The notes: generated from the letters alone by a model not told the origin. Shown: positions 48,118 through 57,862, numbered from the stretch's first letter. The stretch is DNA of 64,000 nucleotides from Roseiarcus sp963751165 (GCA_963751165.1 CAVVTP010000009.1:280061-344060); one strand, 5' to 3'. Numbers and translations are program-made.

Positions 48118-48753
48118 ATGGCGAAGGCGAGCCGCCGCGGGATGATCCTGATTCTCTCCTCGCCCTCCGGAGCGGGGAAAACGACGCTGACGCGCATGCT
48201 GATGCAGGACAGGGGGCTCGATCTCACTCTCTCCGTCTCGGTCACCACCCGCCCGCGCCGCTCCTCGGAGGTCGATGGCATCCACTACCGCTTCATCGAC
48301 CGGCGCGAGTTCGAGCGGATGAAGAAGAGCGGCGAACTGCTCGAATGGGCGGAGGTCCACGGCAACGGCTACGGGACGCCCAGGGCGCCGGTCGACAAGG
48401 TGCTCTCCGAAGGGCGCGACATGCTGTTCGACGTCGACTGGCAGGGCGCGCGGCAGGTGCGCGAGCGGCTCGGCGATGATGTCGTCCTGGTCTTCGTGCT
48501 GCCGCCCTCGATGCGCGAACTCCGCGCCAGACTGGAACGCCGCGCCGAAGATTCCACCGCCAACATCGACCAGCGCGTCGAAGCCGCCCGGCACGAGATC
48601 GAGCGCTGGCGCGCCTACCAGTATGTGATCGTCAACGACGATCTCCAGCGGGCCTACGCCGACGTGCTCGCCATCGTCAGGGCCGAGCGTCTTAAGGCGG
48701 GGCGGCTCGAGCCCGCACTCGAGCCGTTCATCGAAAGGCTGGTCCAAAGCTGA
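48118..48753 (+). CDS. gmk: Guanylate kinase
   Basis: Converts GMP to GDP with ATP, an essential step of nucleotide metabolism. The 211-residue protein has the P-loop SSPSGAGKTTLTRML, the GMP-binding SVSVTTRPRRSSEVDGIHYR, and FDVDWQGARQVRERL. ATG 48118 opens MAKASRRGMILIL; an earlier GTG at 48106 overlaps the yicC stop by three bases and is possible. It is co-transcribed with yicC. No terminator is obvious after it. Confidence 0.96.
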   Translation: MAKASRRGMILILSSPSGAGKTTLTRMLMQDRGLDLTLSVSVTTRPRRSSEVDGIHYRFIDRREFERMKKSGELLEWAEVHGNGYGTPRAPVDKVLSEGRDMLFDVDWQGARQVRERLGDDVVLVFVLPPSMRELRARLERRAEDSTANIDQRVEAARHEIERWRAYQYVIVNDDLQRAYADVLAIVRAERLKAGRLEPALEPFIERLVQS

Positions 48754-49176
48754 TTAGACGGGAGTGGCGCGGTATCTCGAATGATGCGGCTTTGCGGGAA
48801 AGTCGAAGCCACCTTCCTTCAAAAGAAGCAATCCTCCTTCAAGAAGGCGCCAGCGATGCCGGTCTTTGTGCGGTAAGAGTGCAATGGCCAGCGAAGAACA
48901 TATTGTGAACAAAGAGGGAAGGTAAGAGGGCGACAAATACGTGGGCCACTCCTGATCGGCGCTTGCTAAAAGCGTGCGGATCTCGCGGAGGGCGAGGCTT
49001 CTCCTCCGACAGAGCGCCTCCGATCCACGCGGCGGAAGGGTCAGCCTCGCCTCGAAGCCGATCCCGGGCAATTGTCGTCCGGCAGGGCCCGATGCAAGGG
49101 CCTCCAAGTTGCGCCATTGCCAATTTTCCGCAATGGGAGCAGGAGAGGATTGGCCCTCGAATTCCGGTCGAGACCA
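48754..49176. other. Intergenic before the MFS exporter
   Basis: About 420 bases with no supported gene. Open frames on both strands lack known domains. AGGAGAGG at 49141-49148 is a good ribosome-binding sequence, but the first start after it at a normal distance is unclear. Confidence 0.4.
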
Positions 49177-50826
49177 TTGACGAGCCCTTCTACCGCCGCG
49201 CCGAATGGCTCCGCGCCGCCCTCGCGCTGGAGCGTGTTCGCCAATACGGCCTTCACCGCGATCCTGGTTGCGAGCGCGATCTCGAGCATCGGGATCGCGA
49301 TGTTCGACACCTCGATGAGCTGGCTGATGACCAGGCTCAATCCGAACCCGTTGATGGTGTCGGCGGTCCAGGTGGCGACGATGGCGCCGATGTTCTTGCT
49401 GACCATTCCAGCTGGCGCGCTCACCGACGTGGTCGATCCCCGCCGCCTTCTCCTGGCCTCGCAGTTCGCCGTCATTGCGGTCGGGGCGGCCTTCGCGGTC
49501 TTCGCCACGTTTCATTTGGCGACGCCGCCGGCGCTGCTGGCGACGGTATTCCTGCTCGGCGCCACAGGCGCGCTGGCGGCTCCGGCTTGGCAAACCATCA
49601 CGCCGATGCTCGTGCCAAGAAGCGAACTCGACAGCGCGATCGCGTACAACAGCTCAGTCTATAATGTTAGCCGCGCGATCGGTCCGGCGCTAGGGGGCGT
49701 CGCGATCTCCGCCGTCAGCCTCGCGCTGCCGTTCTGGGTTTATGTCGCGACCAATCTTATCCTCCTCGGCGTGATTCTCTGGTGGCGCCCACCGCGCAAG
49801 GCGCCGGAAACGCTGCCGGCCGAGCGGCTCGTCGCCGCAATGAGCACGGGTCTCCGTTACGCGAAGAACAACCGCGACCTCGACGCGACGCTGATTCGGG
49901 GCCTCGCATTCTTTCCCTTCGCGAGCGCCTATTGGGCATTGATGCCGCTCATCGCCCGTAAGCAGCTTCACGACGGCGCGGAACTGTACGGTCTCCTTCT
50001 CGGCGTCCTCGGCCTCGGCTCGATCGTCGGGTCGCTCGTCCTCGAGAAGTTGAAGTCGTGGCTCGGACCAGACGGGTCGGCCGAACTCGCGACGCTCGGG
50101 ACAATTCTGGCGCTTGCTCTTTTCGGCTCCTCGGGCAACCCTGAAGTCGCGATGATCGCGAGCTTCGTCGCGGGCGCGTCGTGGATCGTCGCCATGACCA
50201 CGATGTTCGTCTCGGCGCAAGTAGCGTTGCCGGATTGGGTGAGGGGCAGAGGCCTCGCCATTTTCCTCACCGCCTATTTCGGCGCGATGACGGTCGGCAG
50301 CGCACTTTGGGGCGAGGTGGCGAATCTGAGAGGGTTGCCGTTTGCGCTCTTTGCTGCGGCGGCCGGCGCGGCGGTGGGGTCGGTCCTGACCTGGGGCTGG
50401 AAGCTCGAAACCGGCGCGTCGCAGGATCTCGCGCCGTCCATGCACTGGAAAGCGCCTGCCTTCGTGCAGCGGCTGGAGGACGACCAGGGGCCGATCCTCT
50501 CTGTCGTCGAATACCGGGTCGATCCGCAAAAGGCGCACGAGTTTCTCGCCTTGATGCAGGAGATCGGCCATGAGCGAATGCGCGAGGGCGCATACGCCTG
50601 GAACATTTTCGGAGATCCCGACGAGCCGGACAAGTTCATCGAGACCTCCCTCGTCCACTCGCTGCTCGAGCTCAAGTACCGCAGAGCTAGACAGACCGTG
50701 GCCGACGAGCTGGTTGAAGAGCATCTCGGGCGGTTCCTGAAGGAGCCCCAGAAGGCGAGCTACTATGTCGCCTCGAAGCGGCAGCATCATAGGCGGCGGC
50801 AGCTAGCACGCGACCGCGTCGCCTGA
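49177..50826 (+). CDS. MFS exporter (EntS-like) with C-terminal soluble domain
   Basis: A membrane exporter of about 549 residues. The first 400 hold about 11-12 helices of the MFS_3 group, beginning FANTAFTAILVASAISSIGI, with TIPAGALTDVVDPRRLLLAS as the conserved loop between helices 2 and 3 (family DxxDRR) and NSSVYNVSRAIGPALGGVAI as the helix 5 motif. The last 130 residues are a soluble domain, SVVEYRVDPQKAHEFLALMQ onward, resembling an antibiotic-biosynthesis-monooxygenase fold. That fused form is common in alphaproteobacteria. The start is uncertain; TTG 49177 is chosen for protein length, while the frame is open to 49072. No substrate is evident. It lies about 200 bases before the insertion sequence. 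Confidence 0.82.
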   Translation: MTSPSTAAPNGSAPPSRWSVFANTAFTAILVASAISSIGIAMFDTSMSWLMTRLNPNPLMVSAVQVATMAPMFLLTIPAGALTDVVDPRRLLLASQFAVIAVGAAFAVFATFHLATPPALLATVFLLGATGALAAPAWQTITPMLVPRSELDSAIAYNSSVYNVSRAIGPALGGVAISAVSLALPFWVYVATNLILLGVILWWRPPRKAPETLPAERLVAAMSTGLRYAKNNRDLDATLIRGLAFFPFASAYWALMPLIARKQLHDGAELYGLLLGVLGLGSIVGSLVLEKLKSWLGPDGSAELATLGTILALALFGSSGNPEVAMIASFVAGASWIVAMTTMFVSAQVALPDWVRGRGLAIFLTAYFGAMTVGSALWGEVANLRGLPFALFAAAAGAAVGSVLTWGWKLETGASQDLAPSMHWKAPAFVQRLEDDQGPILSVVEYRVDPQKAHEFLALMQEIGHERMREGAYAWNIFGDPDEPDKFIETSLVHSLLELKYRRARQTVADELVEEHLGRFLKEPQKASYYVASKRQHHRRRQLARDRVA

Positions 50827-51026
50827 GAGCTGGCTTCAGGGCATGGAGGCGAGGGGCGACGGCGGAAACGGTTTGGCGGTGGGGGAACCGCCCATATGGT
50901 TGCCTTGCCTCGAAGGGGTGACAGGCCAGGGCCATCCCGCAACCGCCGTCGCATCAAGCTTAACACCGTCCCGGGAAAGGCACAACCGAATTAGTTGCAA
51001 TCGGGAAAGGATCGACTGCCCATGGC

Positions 51027-53044
51027 CTAGCCCAACTTGAGCAGTTTGGCGGCGGTTTTCACGTTTTTGCGCAAGGCGGCGTCAGTTAGATCAAGTAGTT
51101 GGAGGTCGGGCGAGGCGAGTTTGAGCGTGTAGTGACGACCTAGGGTATTTTCGAGGGCGCCGTTGTCGGTTCAAATGGCGCATGTACTTGCGCCATACAA
51201 TTCGCAAGAAGGACGGGAAGGTTCATCGCTATTGGACGTTGGTGCGCAGCGTTCGGGTCGGCCGGCGGGTGATCCAGCAGACGGTCGCACATCTTGGCGA
51301 GCTCGACGAGAACGGACGGATCGCGGCGCGCGCGCTTGCGCGCCGGCTGATCGGCGTCCCTGAAGAAGCGCCGCTGTTCAACGACGGCAGCCAACATCTG
51401 TCGGCGCCTGTTCGACTGAAGGGCGTTCGTATTGAGCGCTCGCGCCAGTTTGGCGATGTCTACTTGGCGCTCGCCCTGTGGCGTGCGGTGGGCCTCGAAG
51501 AGTTGTGCCGGCGGCTGCTTCCAATGGGCCAGGAGCGGGTCGCATGGGCGAAGATGGCGGCGGTGCTGGTGACGGCTCGGCTGTGCGAGCCGTCGAGCGA
51601 GCTGCACATTGCCGAGGACTGGTATCGTCGAACGGTGCTTGGCGATCTGCTGCAGCTCGGCGAGGAGGAGGTCAACAAGGATCGGCTCTATCGCGCGCTC
51701 GATCGACTGCTCGCGCACAAGGGGGCCGTGGAACGGCATCTGTCCGAGCGTTGCGGAGAGCTGTTCGCAATCGAGAACGACGTGCTGCTCTACGACATGA
51801 CGAGCACCTATTTCGAAGGCCAGGCGAAGGCGAACCCGCAGGCGCAGCGCGGCTATTCCCGCGATCATCGCCCCGACTGCAAGCAAGTCTGCATCGCCCT
51901 TGTCGTGACCTTTGACGGCTTTCCGCTCGGCTACGAGGTGTTCGCCGGCAACACCCACAACTCCAAGACCTTGCAGACGATCGTGGCCACGATGGAGGCG
52001 CGGCACGGCGTGCTGGGGCGCGTCTGGATCGCCGACCGCGGCATGGCCAGCGCCGAGAATCTGGCGTGGCTGCGCGAGACCGGCCGGCGCTACATCATCG
52101 GCGCGCCGAAGTCGGAGCTGAAGAAGTTCGGCTCCGAGCTCGCTCGCCCGGATGGCTGGCGCATGGTGCAAGAAGGCGTCGAGGTCAAACTCGCGCGCCA
52201 TCCCGAGACCGACGAGATCGCGATCCTTTGCCGCTCCGACGACCGACGCAGCAAAGAGCGAGCGATGCACGACAAGTTCAGCCGGCGGATCGAGCAGGCG
52301 CTCGAACGCCTGTCCGCTCGCATCGCGCGCTCAACGAAACCGCTTAATCCGGCGACGGTGAACCGGCAGATCGGCCGCATCCTCGAGCGAAACCAGCGCG
52401 CCGCCGCCCGCTTCGCCATCACGTTGGAGCCTGACGCGTGCCCGGCGGGCTTCCGGCTCAACGTCGCTTGCGACGCCGCGTTCGACAATTGGGCCGCGAT
52501 CTCGGAAGGAGCCTATCTTCTGCGTTCGAACATCAGCGATTGGAGCGATCAGCAGCTGTGGAAGGCCTACATCCAACTCACCCAGGCCGAAGCGGCTTTT
52601 CGCATCCAGAAAGATCAGCTGAACGTTCGACCGATCTGGCATCAGCGCGAGGAGAGGGTCCAGGCCCACATCCTCGTTTGCTTCCTCGCCTTCGTGCTCT
52701 GGAAGACCCTCGAGATGTGGCAGCAGCGCGCGGGCCTCGGCAACTCGCCGCGGACCATCCTCGAAGAGCTCGCCCGCATCCAGTCCCACGACGTCGTCTT
52801 GCCGACCGCAACGCACGGCGAGATCCGATTGCGATGCGTCGCCCAGCCCGACGCCGCTCAGGCCGCGCTCTTCGACCGCCTCGGCCTCAAGCTCCCCAAG
52901 CGCATGCGCCTTCCAGATAACGAGGCCCCGATCCTGGCCCTCAGCGCCTAAGCCCTACTTCTCACCAGAAATGTAGTGACGACTTTTCGTCTAAGGCTTT
53001 GATTTGCCTAGGCCACACCCCCAAATCTGCTCAAGTTGGGCTAG
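51027..53044 (+). mobile_element. Complete IS1634-like insertion sequence
   Basis: A 2.0-kb element with a single intact transposase gene. Perfect 14-bp terminal inverted repeats CCCAACTTGAGCAG lie at 51031-51044 and, inverted, at 53027-53040. CTAG flanks both ends (51027-51030 and 53041-53044) and is either the target duplication or four more bases of the repeat; being palindromic, it cannot be told apart by eye. Intact ends and an intact gene suggest recent movement. The right end abuts a decayed esterase gene whose possible start codon lies on the left side. Confidence 0.88.
51182..52951 (+). CDS. IS1634-family transposase
   Basis: A 589-residue DDE transposase of the IS4/IS1634 group. 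The N-terminal MYLRHTIRKKDGKVHRYWTL and RVIQQTVAHLGELDENGRIA are typical. The catalytic core includes LLYDMTSTYFEG (first Asp), GRVWIADRGMASAENLAWLR (second Asp) and the late YIQLTQAEAAFRIQKDQLNV with the E-x-x-F segment of the third acidic residue. The C-terminal part VRPIWHQREERVQAHILVCF is well kept. The gene fills the element and shows no frameshift. It moves the element by cut-and-paste as judged from the family. Confidence 0.93.
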   Translation: MYLRHTIRKKDGKVHRYWTLVRSVRVGRRVIQQTVAHLGELDENGRIAARALARRLIGVPEEAPLFNDGSQHLSAPVRLKGVRIERSRQFGDVYLALALWRAVGLEELCRRLLPMGQERVAWAKMAAVLVTARLCEPSSELHIAEDWYRRTVLGDLLQLGEEEVNKDRLYRALDRLLAHKGAVERHLSERCGELFAIENDVLLYDMTSTYFEGQAKANPQAQRGYSRDHRPDCKQVCIALVVTFDGFPLGYEVFAGNTHNSKTLQTIVATMEARHGVLGRVWIADRGMASAENLAWLRETGRRYIIGAPKSELKKFGSELARPDGWRMVQEGVEVKLARHPETDEIAILCRSDDRRSKERAMHDKFSRRIEQALERLSARIARSTKPLNPATVNRQIGRILERNQRAAARFAITLEPDACPAGFRLNVACDAAFDNWAAISEGAYLLRSNISDWSDQQLWKAYIQLTQAEAAFRIQKDQLNVRPIWHQREERVQAHILVCFLAFVLWKTLEMWQQRAGLGNSPRTILEELARIQSHDVVLPTATHGEIRLRCVAQPDAAQAALFDRLGLKLPKRMRLPDNEAPILALSA

Positions 53045-53862
53045 AGCGAGATCGACGGCATTCGTACCCTGCTGACATCGAAGCCGCGGCCGGTCGGTTG
53101 GGCCGCGCGCCGCGGGCCGCCTTGACGAGGTTGGGTCGGTCTGGCCGGTCGCGGAGGATGTCGCGCTCGAATCGGTCGACTGCGACGGCGTTCCGGGCGA
53201 ATGGTCGATCGTCCCGGGCAGCGACGCATCGCGCACGCTGATGTTCTTTCACGGCGGAGGCTATTGCTCGGGCTCGATTCTGAGCCATCGGCGTCTGGTG
53301 ACCGAAGCCGGCCGCTACGCGGAAGCGCGGACTCTCCTGAGTACCCATTCCCGGCCGCCTCCGACGACGTATTAAAGGCATGGCGATGGCTTCGCGGGCG
53401 GTCGGCGGGGACAGCGCCGGCGGCGGGCTGGCGCTTCCCCTCGCAGGCGAATTGAAGCGCACCGGAGAAGAGCTGCCGGGCTGCCTGTGGCTGGTCTCGC
53501 CGTGGACGGATCTCACGATGTCGGCGCGACCCTCGCAACCAAAGGCGCCGTCGACCCGCTTATCCATAAGGACTATCTCGAGGAGCTCGCTGGCGCGTAC
53601 GCGCCTGCCGGGGCCGACCGGAAGGACCCGCGCATATCGCCGCTCTCCGCAGCTCTCGAGGGTCTGCCGCCGGGTCGGATCGGCCGAGACTTTACTGGAC
53701 GACGCCGTCCGCCTGGCCGAAGCGGCCGGCGCGGCCGACGTCTTCGTCACGTTCGAGGCCTAGGCGCACATGATCCATGCCTGGCCGCTATGGAACGCGC
53801 GGCTCGAGCCGGGCCGGCGCGCGCTGATGCAGGCAGGCGAGTTCATTCGGCGTTGGACGTGA
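53045..53862 (+). pseudogene. Decayed esterase/lipase of the HSL (alpha/beta hydrolase) family next to the IS
   Basis: Pieces of one hormone-sensitive-lipase-type hydrolase occur in order but in different frames: SEIDGIRTLLTSKPRPVGWA, then TLMFFHGGGYCSGSILSHRR (HGGG oxyanion hole), GGDSAGGGLAL (nucleophile GDSAG), ELPGCLWLVSPWTDL, GATLATKGAVDPLIHKDYLE, VGSAETLLDDA-like and finally HMIHAWPLWNARLEPG (catalytic His). Between them are a missing stretch around the expected YRLAPE region, a base loss near 53525, about ten bases lost near 53675, and TAG where Trp is expected at 53761. These are too many and too varied for sequencing error, so the gene is dead. The IS lies at its 5' end, perhaps with ATG 51022 on the far side. 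Confidence 0.85.
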
Positions 53863-53910
53863 CGATCGCGACCATCCCGTTGCGGGTGAAGCCTTTTGTG
53901 CGCTGACAAT

Positions 53911-54096
53911 TCAGGCTGACGGAAACTTGGTGGCCTCCGTCGTTAAATTGTTTTCGGTGTCCGCGGCTTGTCTTCGCAGGTACAGAAGCATGATGTCGAT
54001 CAAGTAGAGCAGAAATTCCTCGTCGAGGGTCGCGACTTGCTTTCGGCAGCGCATGAGGGCGACCTCGAGGGAATTGACGATTATCGTGGTCGGCAT
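53911..54096 (-). CDS. Possible small protein, unknown
   Basis: A frame of 61 residues from ATG 54096: MPTTIIVNSLEVALMRCRKQ then VATLDEEFLLYLIDIMLLYL. The composition is balanced and helical, unlike the shadow frames, and it resembles short Rhizobiales proteins with a DEFLLYLIDM-like core. No clear ribosome-binding site is seen. The rest of the region 53863-54307 holds nothing else that I can support. Confidence 0.4.
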   Translation of the reverse strand: MPTTIIVNSLEVALMRCRKQVATLDEEFLLYLIDIMLLYLRRQAADTENNLTTEATKFPSA

Positions 54097-54307
54097 CGGA
54101 CGCGCCAATCCTTGTCTCTAAGCGCTTTCCGACTGAAAGGGCCCCCGCGCCAGAGAAGGGGACAGAACCCTGGGCGGGGGTCAGGCGGCGCCAGCTCGAA
54201 GATGGCCATTATTTCCACCCGCTAGAATCTGGCCATTGCTCTGCTCTCGCCTTAGCGAGCGGCTGGGTCGTATCGTTTACCTCGCGCGGACGCTTGGTAA
54301 CCTGTTT

Positions 54308-55372
54308 CTAGGCGCCAAAATTCTGCCTTTTCCCGCCAACAGATTCCGCATTGGCCGCAGAGCGGACTTGGGAGGGCGATTGGCCGGCCCAGCGCCTGAA
54401 GGCGTGCGTGAAGGATTCCGACCTCTCGTACCCCAGAAGCCAGGCGATCTGCGCCATCGTGAAGTTCGACTCTCTTACATACTGAAGCGCGAGGGTGCGC
54501 CGCACATCATCGATGAGCTTGGCAAAGCTCGTTCCCTCTCCCGCCAGTCTACGGGCAAGGGTCCGAGGGCTTAAGCCGAGCGCCCTCGCCGCGGATTCCG
54601 CATTCGCTCGGCCGTGGGGCAAAAGCCGGTAGATTTCATTTTCAACCGATGCGCGCAGAGAGCCTGGAGCAGTATGACGGGCCTTCGCCGCCTCCTCGCA
54701 ATAGGGACGAAGCGTTTCCAGCAAGTATCGATCGGAGGTGGCGAGCGGCGTGCTGAGCACGTCGTGGCCGAAGTCCAACTCGTCGCTTGCAGCCCCGAAC
54801 TCGACCCGGCAATTGTAGAACCGCTCGAATTCCTTCAGGTCGGAATTCCGCGCGTGCGAGCAAAGCACCCGGTTTGGACTGATTTTGCGGCCGGCGGCCT
54901 CCCGCAAGGCCTTGACAATCATTGCAACCCCGAATTCGACGTTCTGCTTGAACCGGTGTCGCGGCACGTCCACGACATTGAGCGCGAGCGTTCCTCCCTC
55001 TGCCCGAGGAACGATCGCCACCCTCAGGCCGTCGTTCACGATGCGGACATAGCGCGCAAAAAGCCCGAGAGCTTCCCGAACGTCCTTGCCGGCGGAAACG
55101 GCATAAAAGAGAAGGCCGACTTCTCGCGGGTTTGTCTCCTGTGCAAGGTGAAGTCCGAACGCGGTGTCGTTGGCGACTTCCGCCGCATACTCGACGAGCC
55201 GCGCTTGGCTGAGCGCCGAAATTCGTTGCTGGAGATTGTCGGGATTGTAGTCGGAGAGCCCAGCCCGCCGCAGCAAGGGCGCCGCCTCGATCTTGTGCTT
55301 CTGAAGCACGGAAAGCACCCGACGCGCCGCGAAACCGCTGACGGTTGCAGGCGTTCGCCCTTCGACGCTCAC
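54308..55372 (-). CDS. AraC-family transcriptional regulator
   Basis: A 354-residue regulator with an N-terminal arabinose-binding-type domain (VLSVLQKHKIEAAPLLRRAG through EFGAASDELDFGHDVLSTPL) and a C-terminal double HTH: ESAARALGLSPRTLARRLAG and MAQIAWLLGYERSESFTHAF followed by RRWAGQSPSQVR. It has the same build as the regulator at 8787-9839 but is not a close copy. The nearest genes are a small alphaproteobacterial protein gene on the same strand upstream and the esterase remnant downstream. If it once controlled the esterase, it now has lost its target; this is a guess. Confidence 0.9.
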   Translation of the reverse strand: MSVEGRTPATVSGFAARRVLSVLQKHKIEAAPLLRRAGLSDYNPDNLQQRISALSQARLVEYAAEVANDTAFGLHLAQETNPREVGLLFYAVSAGKDVREALGLFARYVRIVNDGLRVAIVPRAEGGTLALNVVDVPRHRFKQNVEFGVAMIVKALREAAGRKISPNRVLCSHARNSDLKEFERFYNCRVEFGAASDELDFGHDVLSTPLATSDRYLLETLRPYCEEAAKARHTAPGSLRASVENEIYRLLPHGRANAESAARALGLSPRTLARRLAGEGTSFAKLIDDVRRTLALQYVRESNFTMAQIAWLLGYERSESFTHAFRRWAGQSPSQVRSAANAESVGGKRQNFGA

Positions 55373-55507
55373 GGAGTACAGCCTTGCTCATGAAACAGCG
55401 CCAACTTCGTCGTCTTGCCGAGAAAAAGCAATGGCGTCGAAAGATGGAGAGCCATCGCGTCGACTCCCGCCGGAACGGCCAGGATGCAGGACGCCGGATT
55501 GCGGGGA

Positions 55508-56041
55508 TCAGGTTTTGCCAGAATCCTTGCGCGCCTGCGCGACTTTGCCTGCTTGCGAGACGCGCCCCATTTCGCGCTTCGACGTTCCGCCGGCAAATTC
55601 CTCGGTTCTCTTCTTCGGCCGCATCCCGGTATTGGCCGTGCGGCCGGAATCGGGATGGCGCCCCGCCTCGGCGCTCATTTTGAGCTCGAGCGCCTTGCGC
55701 GCAAGTTCGGCCAGGCTCGGCTCTCCGGCCTCGTTCTCTTCGCGGCGGGAGAGCTCCTGGTCGAGGCGCTGGATCGCTTCGAAAAAAGCCTGCGTCTTGG
55801 CGATCGAACCGGCGGCGTCGCTCGCTGGCCGAGCCCCGCGCGGCTCAGGCTTGCCGCGCATCTCGCGCTGCTGGCGGGTGCTGATGTCATTGGCGCGGCT
55901 GTGCGCCTGCCGCACCCGATGCGCCAAAGCCTTCAATTCTTCTTTTGTCTGCTGCTCGATCGCCGGGGGCAGCGTGCCCTTCACCATTTCAAGCTCCGCG
56001 GCGTTCAACGCCCGGTTTTCGGCTTCCGGTCTGGCGCTCAT
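55508..56041 (-). CDS. Conserved small basic protein of Rhizobiales, unknown function
   Basis: A 177-residue protein in the frame beginning MSARPEAENRALNAAELEMV. It is charged and helical, with TLPPAIEQQTKEELKALAHR, VRQAHSRANDISTRQQREMR and a C-terminal segment MRPKKRTEEF ending in GRVSQAGKVAQARKDSGKT. I recognise the pattern as a conserved Rhizobiales protein without a known role. There are no membrane segments and no Cys. Its high content of Lys/Arg and Glu suggests a nucleic-acid or ribosome-associated role, which is inference. ATG 56041 is the clear start; the longer open frame upstream is the antisense of the NDH-2 gene. Confidence 0.72.
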   Translation of the reverse strand: MSARPEAENRALNAAELEMVKGTLPPAIEQQTKEELKALAHRVRQAHSRANDISTRQQREMRGKPEPRGARPASDAAGSIAKTQAFFEAIQRLDQELSRREENEAGEPSLAELARKALELKMSAEAGRHPDSGRTANTGMRPKKRTEEFAGGTSKREMGRVSQAGKVAQARKDSGKT

Positions 56042-56127
56042 ATGAATGGTCCGCAGCCTGGAGCGATGGAGCTCTGTCTGACATTTAACACGGATCGGGG
56101 AGCGCCAAAACTCTTCAGGACGCGCGA

Positions 56128-57546
56128 TCAACGCGTGATCAGCCGGGCGCCGCGCTGGAAGTTCACGTAGCTCCAGGCCCAGCTCAGCGCGACGAAGAAC
56201 CGGCTGCGCGCGCCGATCAGAAAATAGATGTGCACCGCGCTCCAGAACACCCAGCCTGGGAAACCCGTCAGTGTGAATCGCCCGATTTTCACGAGGGCCG
56301 AGTTCCGCCCAATCGTTGCGAGGCTCCCTTCGTCCCGGTAGCGGAAAGGTCCGGGTTTGGGTTTGCCTTCGAGCCGCGCGCGGATGACCCGCCCTGCGTA
56401 GCGGCCCATCTGCTTGGCGGCCGCGGCGAGGCCCGGCGCCTGGCCGCCGTCCGGCCCGACAGCCGCACATGCGTCGCCGATGACGAATATCTCCGGCCGC
56501 CCGGGCGCGGTGAGATCGGGCTCGACGCGTGTGCGGCCGCTCGAGTCGCAGGGCGCTTCGATCCAGCGGCCGGCGGGAGACGAGCGAACGCCCGCCGCCC
56601 AGAGGATGGCCCCGCCGATGTCCATCCGCCGCCCGTCGGCGACGATCGCGCCCTCCCGCACGTCCTCGACCTTGGTCCCGGTCAGCACCTCGACGCCCAA
56701 GCGGGCGAGCGCTTGCCGCGCTACCTCCGAGAGCCTGTTGGAAAAGGACGGCAGGAGCCGCGGGCCCGCCTCGAGCAGAAGGACGCGCGCGCGCGCCGGA
56801 TCGGACCGTCGGAATTCCGGCGGAAGGGTCCGCCGCGCAAGCTCGGAAAGCGCGCCGGCAAGCTCGACGCCGGTCGGACCGCCGCCGACGATGGCAAAGG
56901 TCAGCAGGCGCACGCGCTCCTCGGGATCTTCGGCCGCCTCGGCGCGCTCGAAGGCCTTGAGCATCCTGCTCCGGATGGCGATCGCGTCCTCGATCGTCTT
57001 GAGGGCGGGAGCATAGGCCTCCCAGGCGTCGTGGCCGAAATAGGAATGGCCGGCCCCGGTCGCGAGCACCAGAAAATCGTAGCGGAATTCTCCCGCCGAC
57101 GACGAGACGGTTCGACGGTCCGCATCCACCGCGAGGACCTTTGCCATGAGCACCGTCGCGTTCGCCTGCCCTCGCATGATGTGCCGGATCGGCCAGGCGA
57201 CGTCGGACGGCGCGAGCGCCGCGGTCGCCGCCTGATAGAGCAGGGGCTGGAAGCAATGATGGTTCTGGGCGTCGATGACGAGCACCTCGATGGGCGCGCG
57301 GGCGAGCTCCGAGGCGGCAGCAAGGCCCCCGAAGCCGCCGCCGACGATGAGAACCCGTGGAAGCCTCATGGGGGGAGCGTGCCCGATCGGCCGCTGGCCG
57401 GCGGTCTCTGGCGACCGGCCCGCCGTCTCGCCGTCCGTCTCGACGGGGGCCGCCGCGGAATCGGGAAAATTGACCTTGTCGCTCGTCTCGCCGTTGTCGA
57501 TGGCGCGGCGAATCTCGTCTGTCGTCGGGGGTCGATCTTGAGCCAC
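56128..57546 (-). CDS. ndh: Type II NADH dehydrogenase (NDH-2) with unusual N-terminal extension
   Basis: A non-proton-pumping NADH:quinone oxidoreductase of the membrane surface. The core starts MRLPRVLIVGGGFGGLAAAS, the FAD site, and includes HHCFQPLLYQAATAAL, ATGAGHSYFGHDAWE, AIVGGGPTGVELAGAL (NADH site) and FVIGDACAA (second FAD contact). It ends with an amphipathic segment AVHIYFLIGARSRFFVALSW that anchors it to the membrane. An in-frame extension of 59 residues precedes the core from GTG 57546, which has GGAGAG 6 bases upstream. It reads MAQDRPPTTDEIRRAIDNGE through DKVNFPDSAAAPVETDGETA, a motif known to me as a short stand-alone protein of alphaproteobacteria. ATG 57369 at the core lacks a good ribosome-binding site. 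Confidence 0.88.
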   Translation of the reverse strand: MAQDRPPTTDEIRRAIDNGETSDKVNFPDSAAAPVETDGETAGRSPETAGQRPIGHAPPMRLPRVLIVGGGFGGLAAASELARAPIEVLVIDAQNHHCFQPLLYQAATAALAPSDVAWPIRHIMRGQANATVLMAKVLAVDADRRTVSSSAGEFRYDFLVLATGAGHSYFGHDAWEAYAPALKTIEDAIAIRSRMLKAFERAEAAEDPEERVRLLTFAIVGGGPTGVELAGALSELARRTLPPEFRRSDPARARVLLLEAGPRLLPSFSNRLSEVARQALARLGVEVLTGTKVEDVREGAIVADGRRMDIGGAILWAAGVRSSPAGRWIEAPCDSSGRTRVEPDLTAPGRPEIFVIGDACAAVGPDGGQAPGLAAAAKQMGRYAGRVIRARLEGKPKPGPFRYRDEGSLATIGRNSALVKIGRFTLTGFPGWVFWSAVHIYFLIGARSRFFVALSWAWSYVNFQRGARLITR

Positions 57547-57862
57547 GGCGGCTCTCCGCAGACTGAAGCGATAAGCTGCGAGTGTGGGCGCGGAACGCCG
57601 CGCGGCCTGCTCAGCGCCCGAGCCTGCCCGACGCTTTCCCTCGACGCAAGCGAATGGAACGCTGGCGCTCGACGGGAGTTCCGTATGCGGCAAGGCGGGT
57701 TTCGCAATCTCGGCCTCGGCGGCGGCTGACGACCAGCCCGAGTCCCGGATGGGCGTCCAATAATGGTTCGGAAGTACGAGGCAGTCGACGGGGCTGACAT
57801 GCGGGCGTCGCTGTTCGCGCCGAACTGCACGTGCTATCGGGGTTGCGGCGGAGGCTGGCGAC

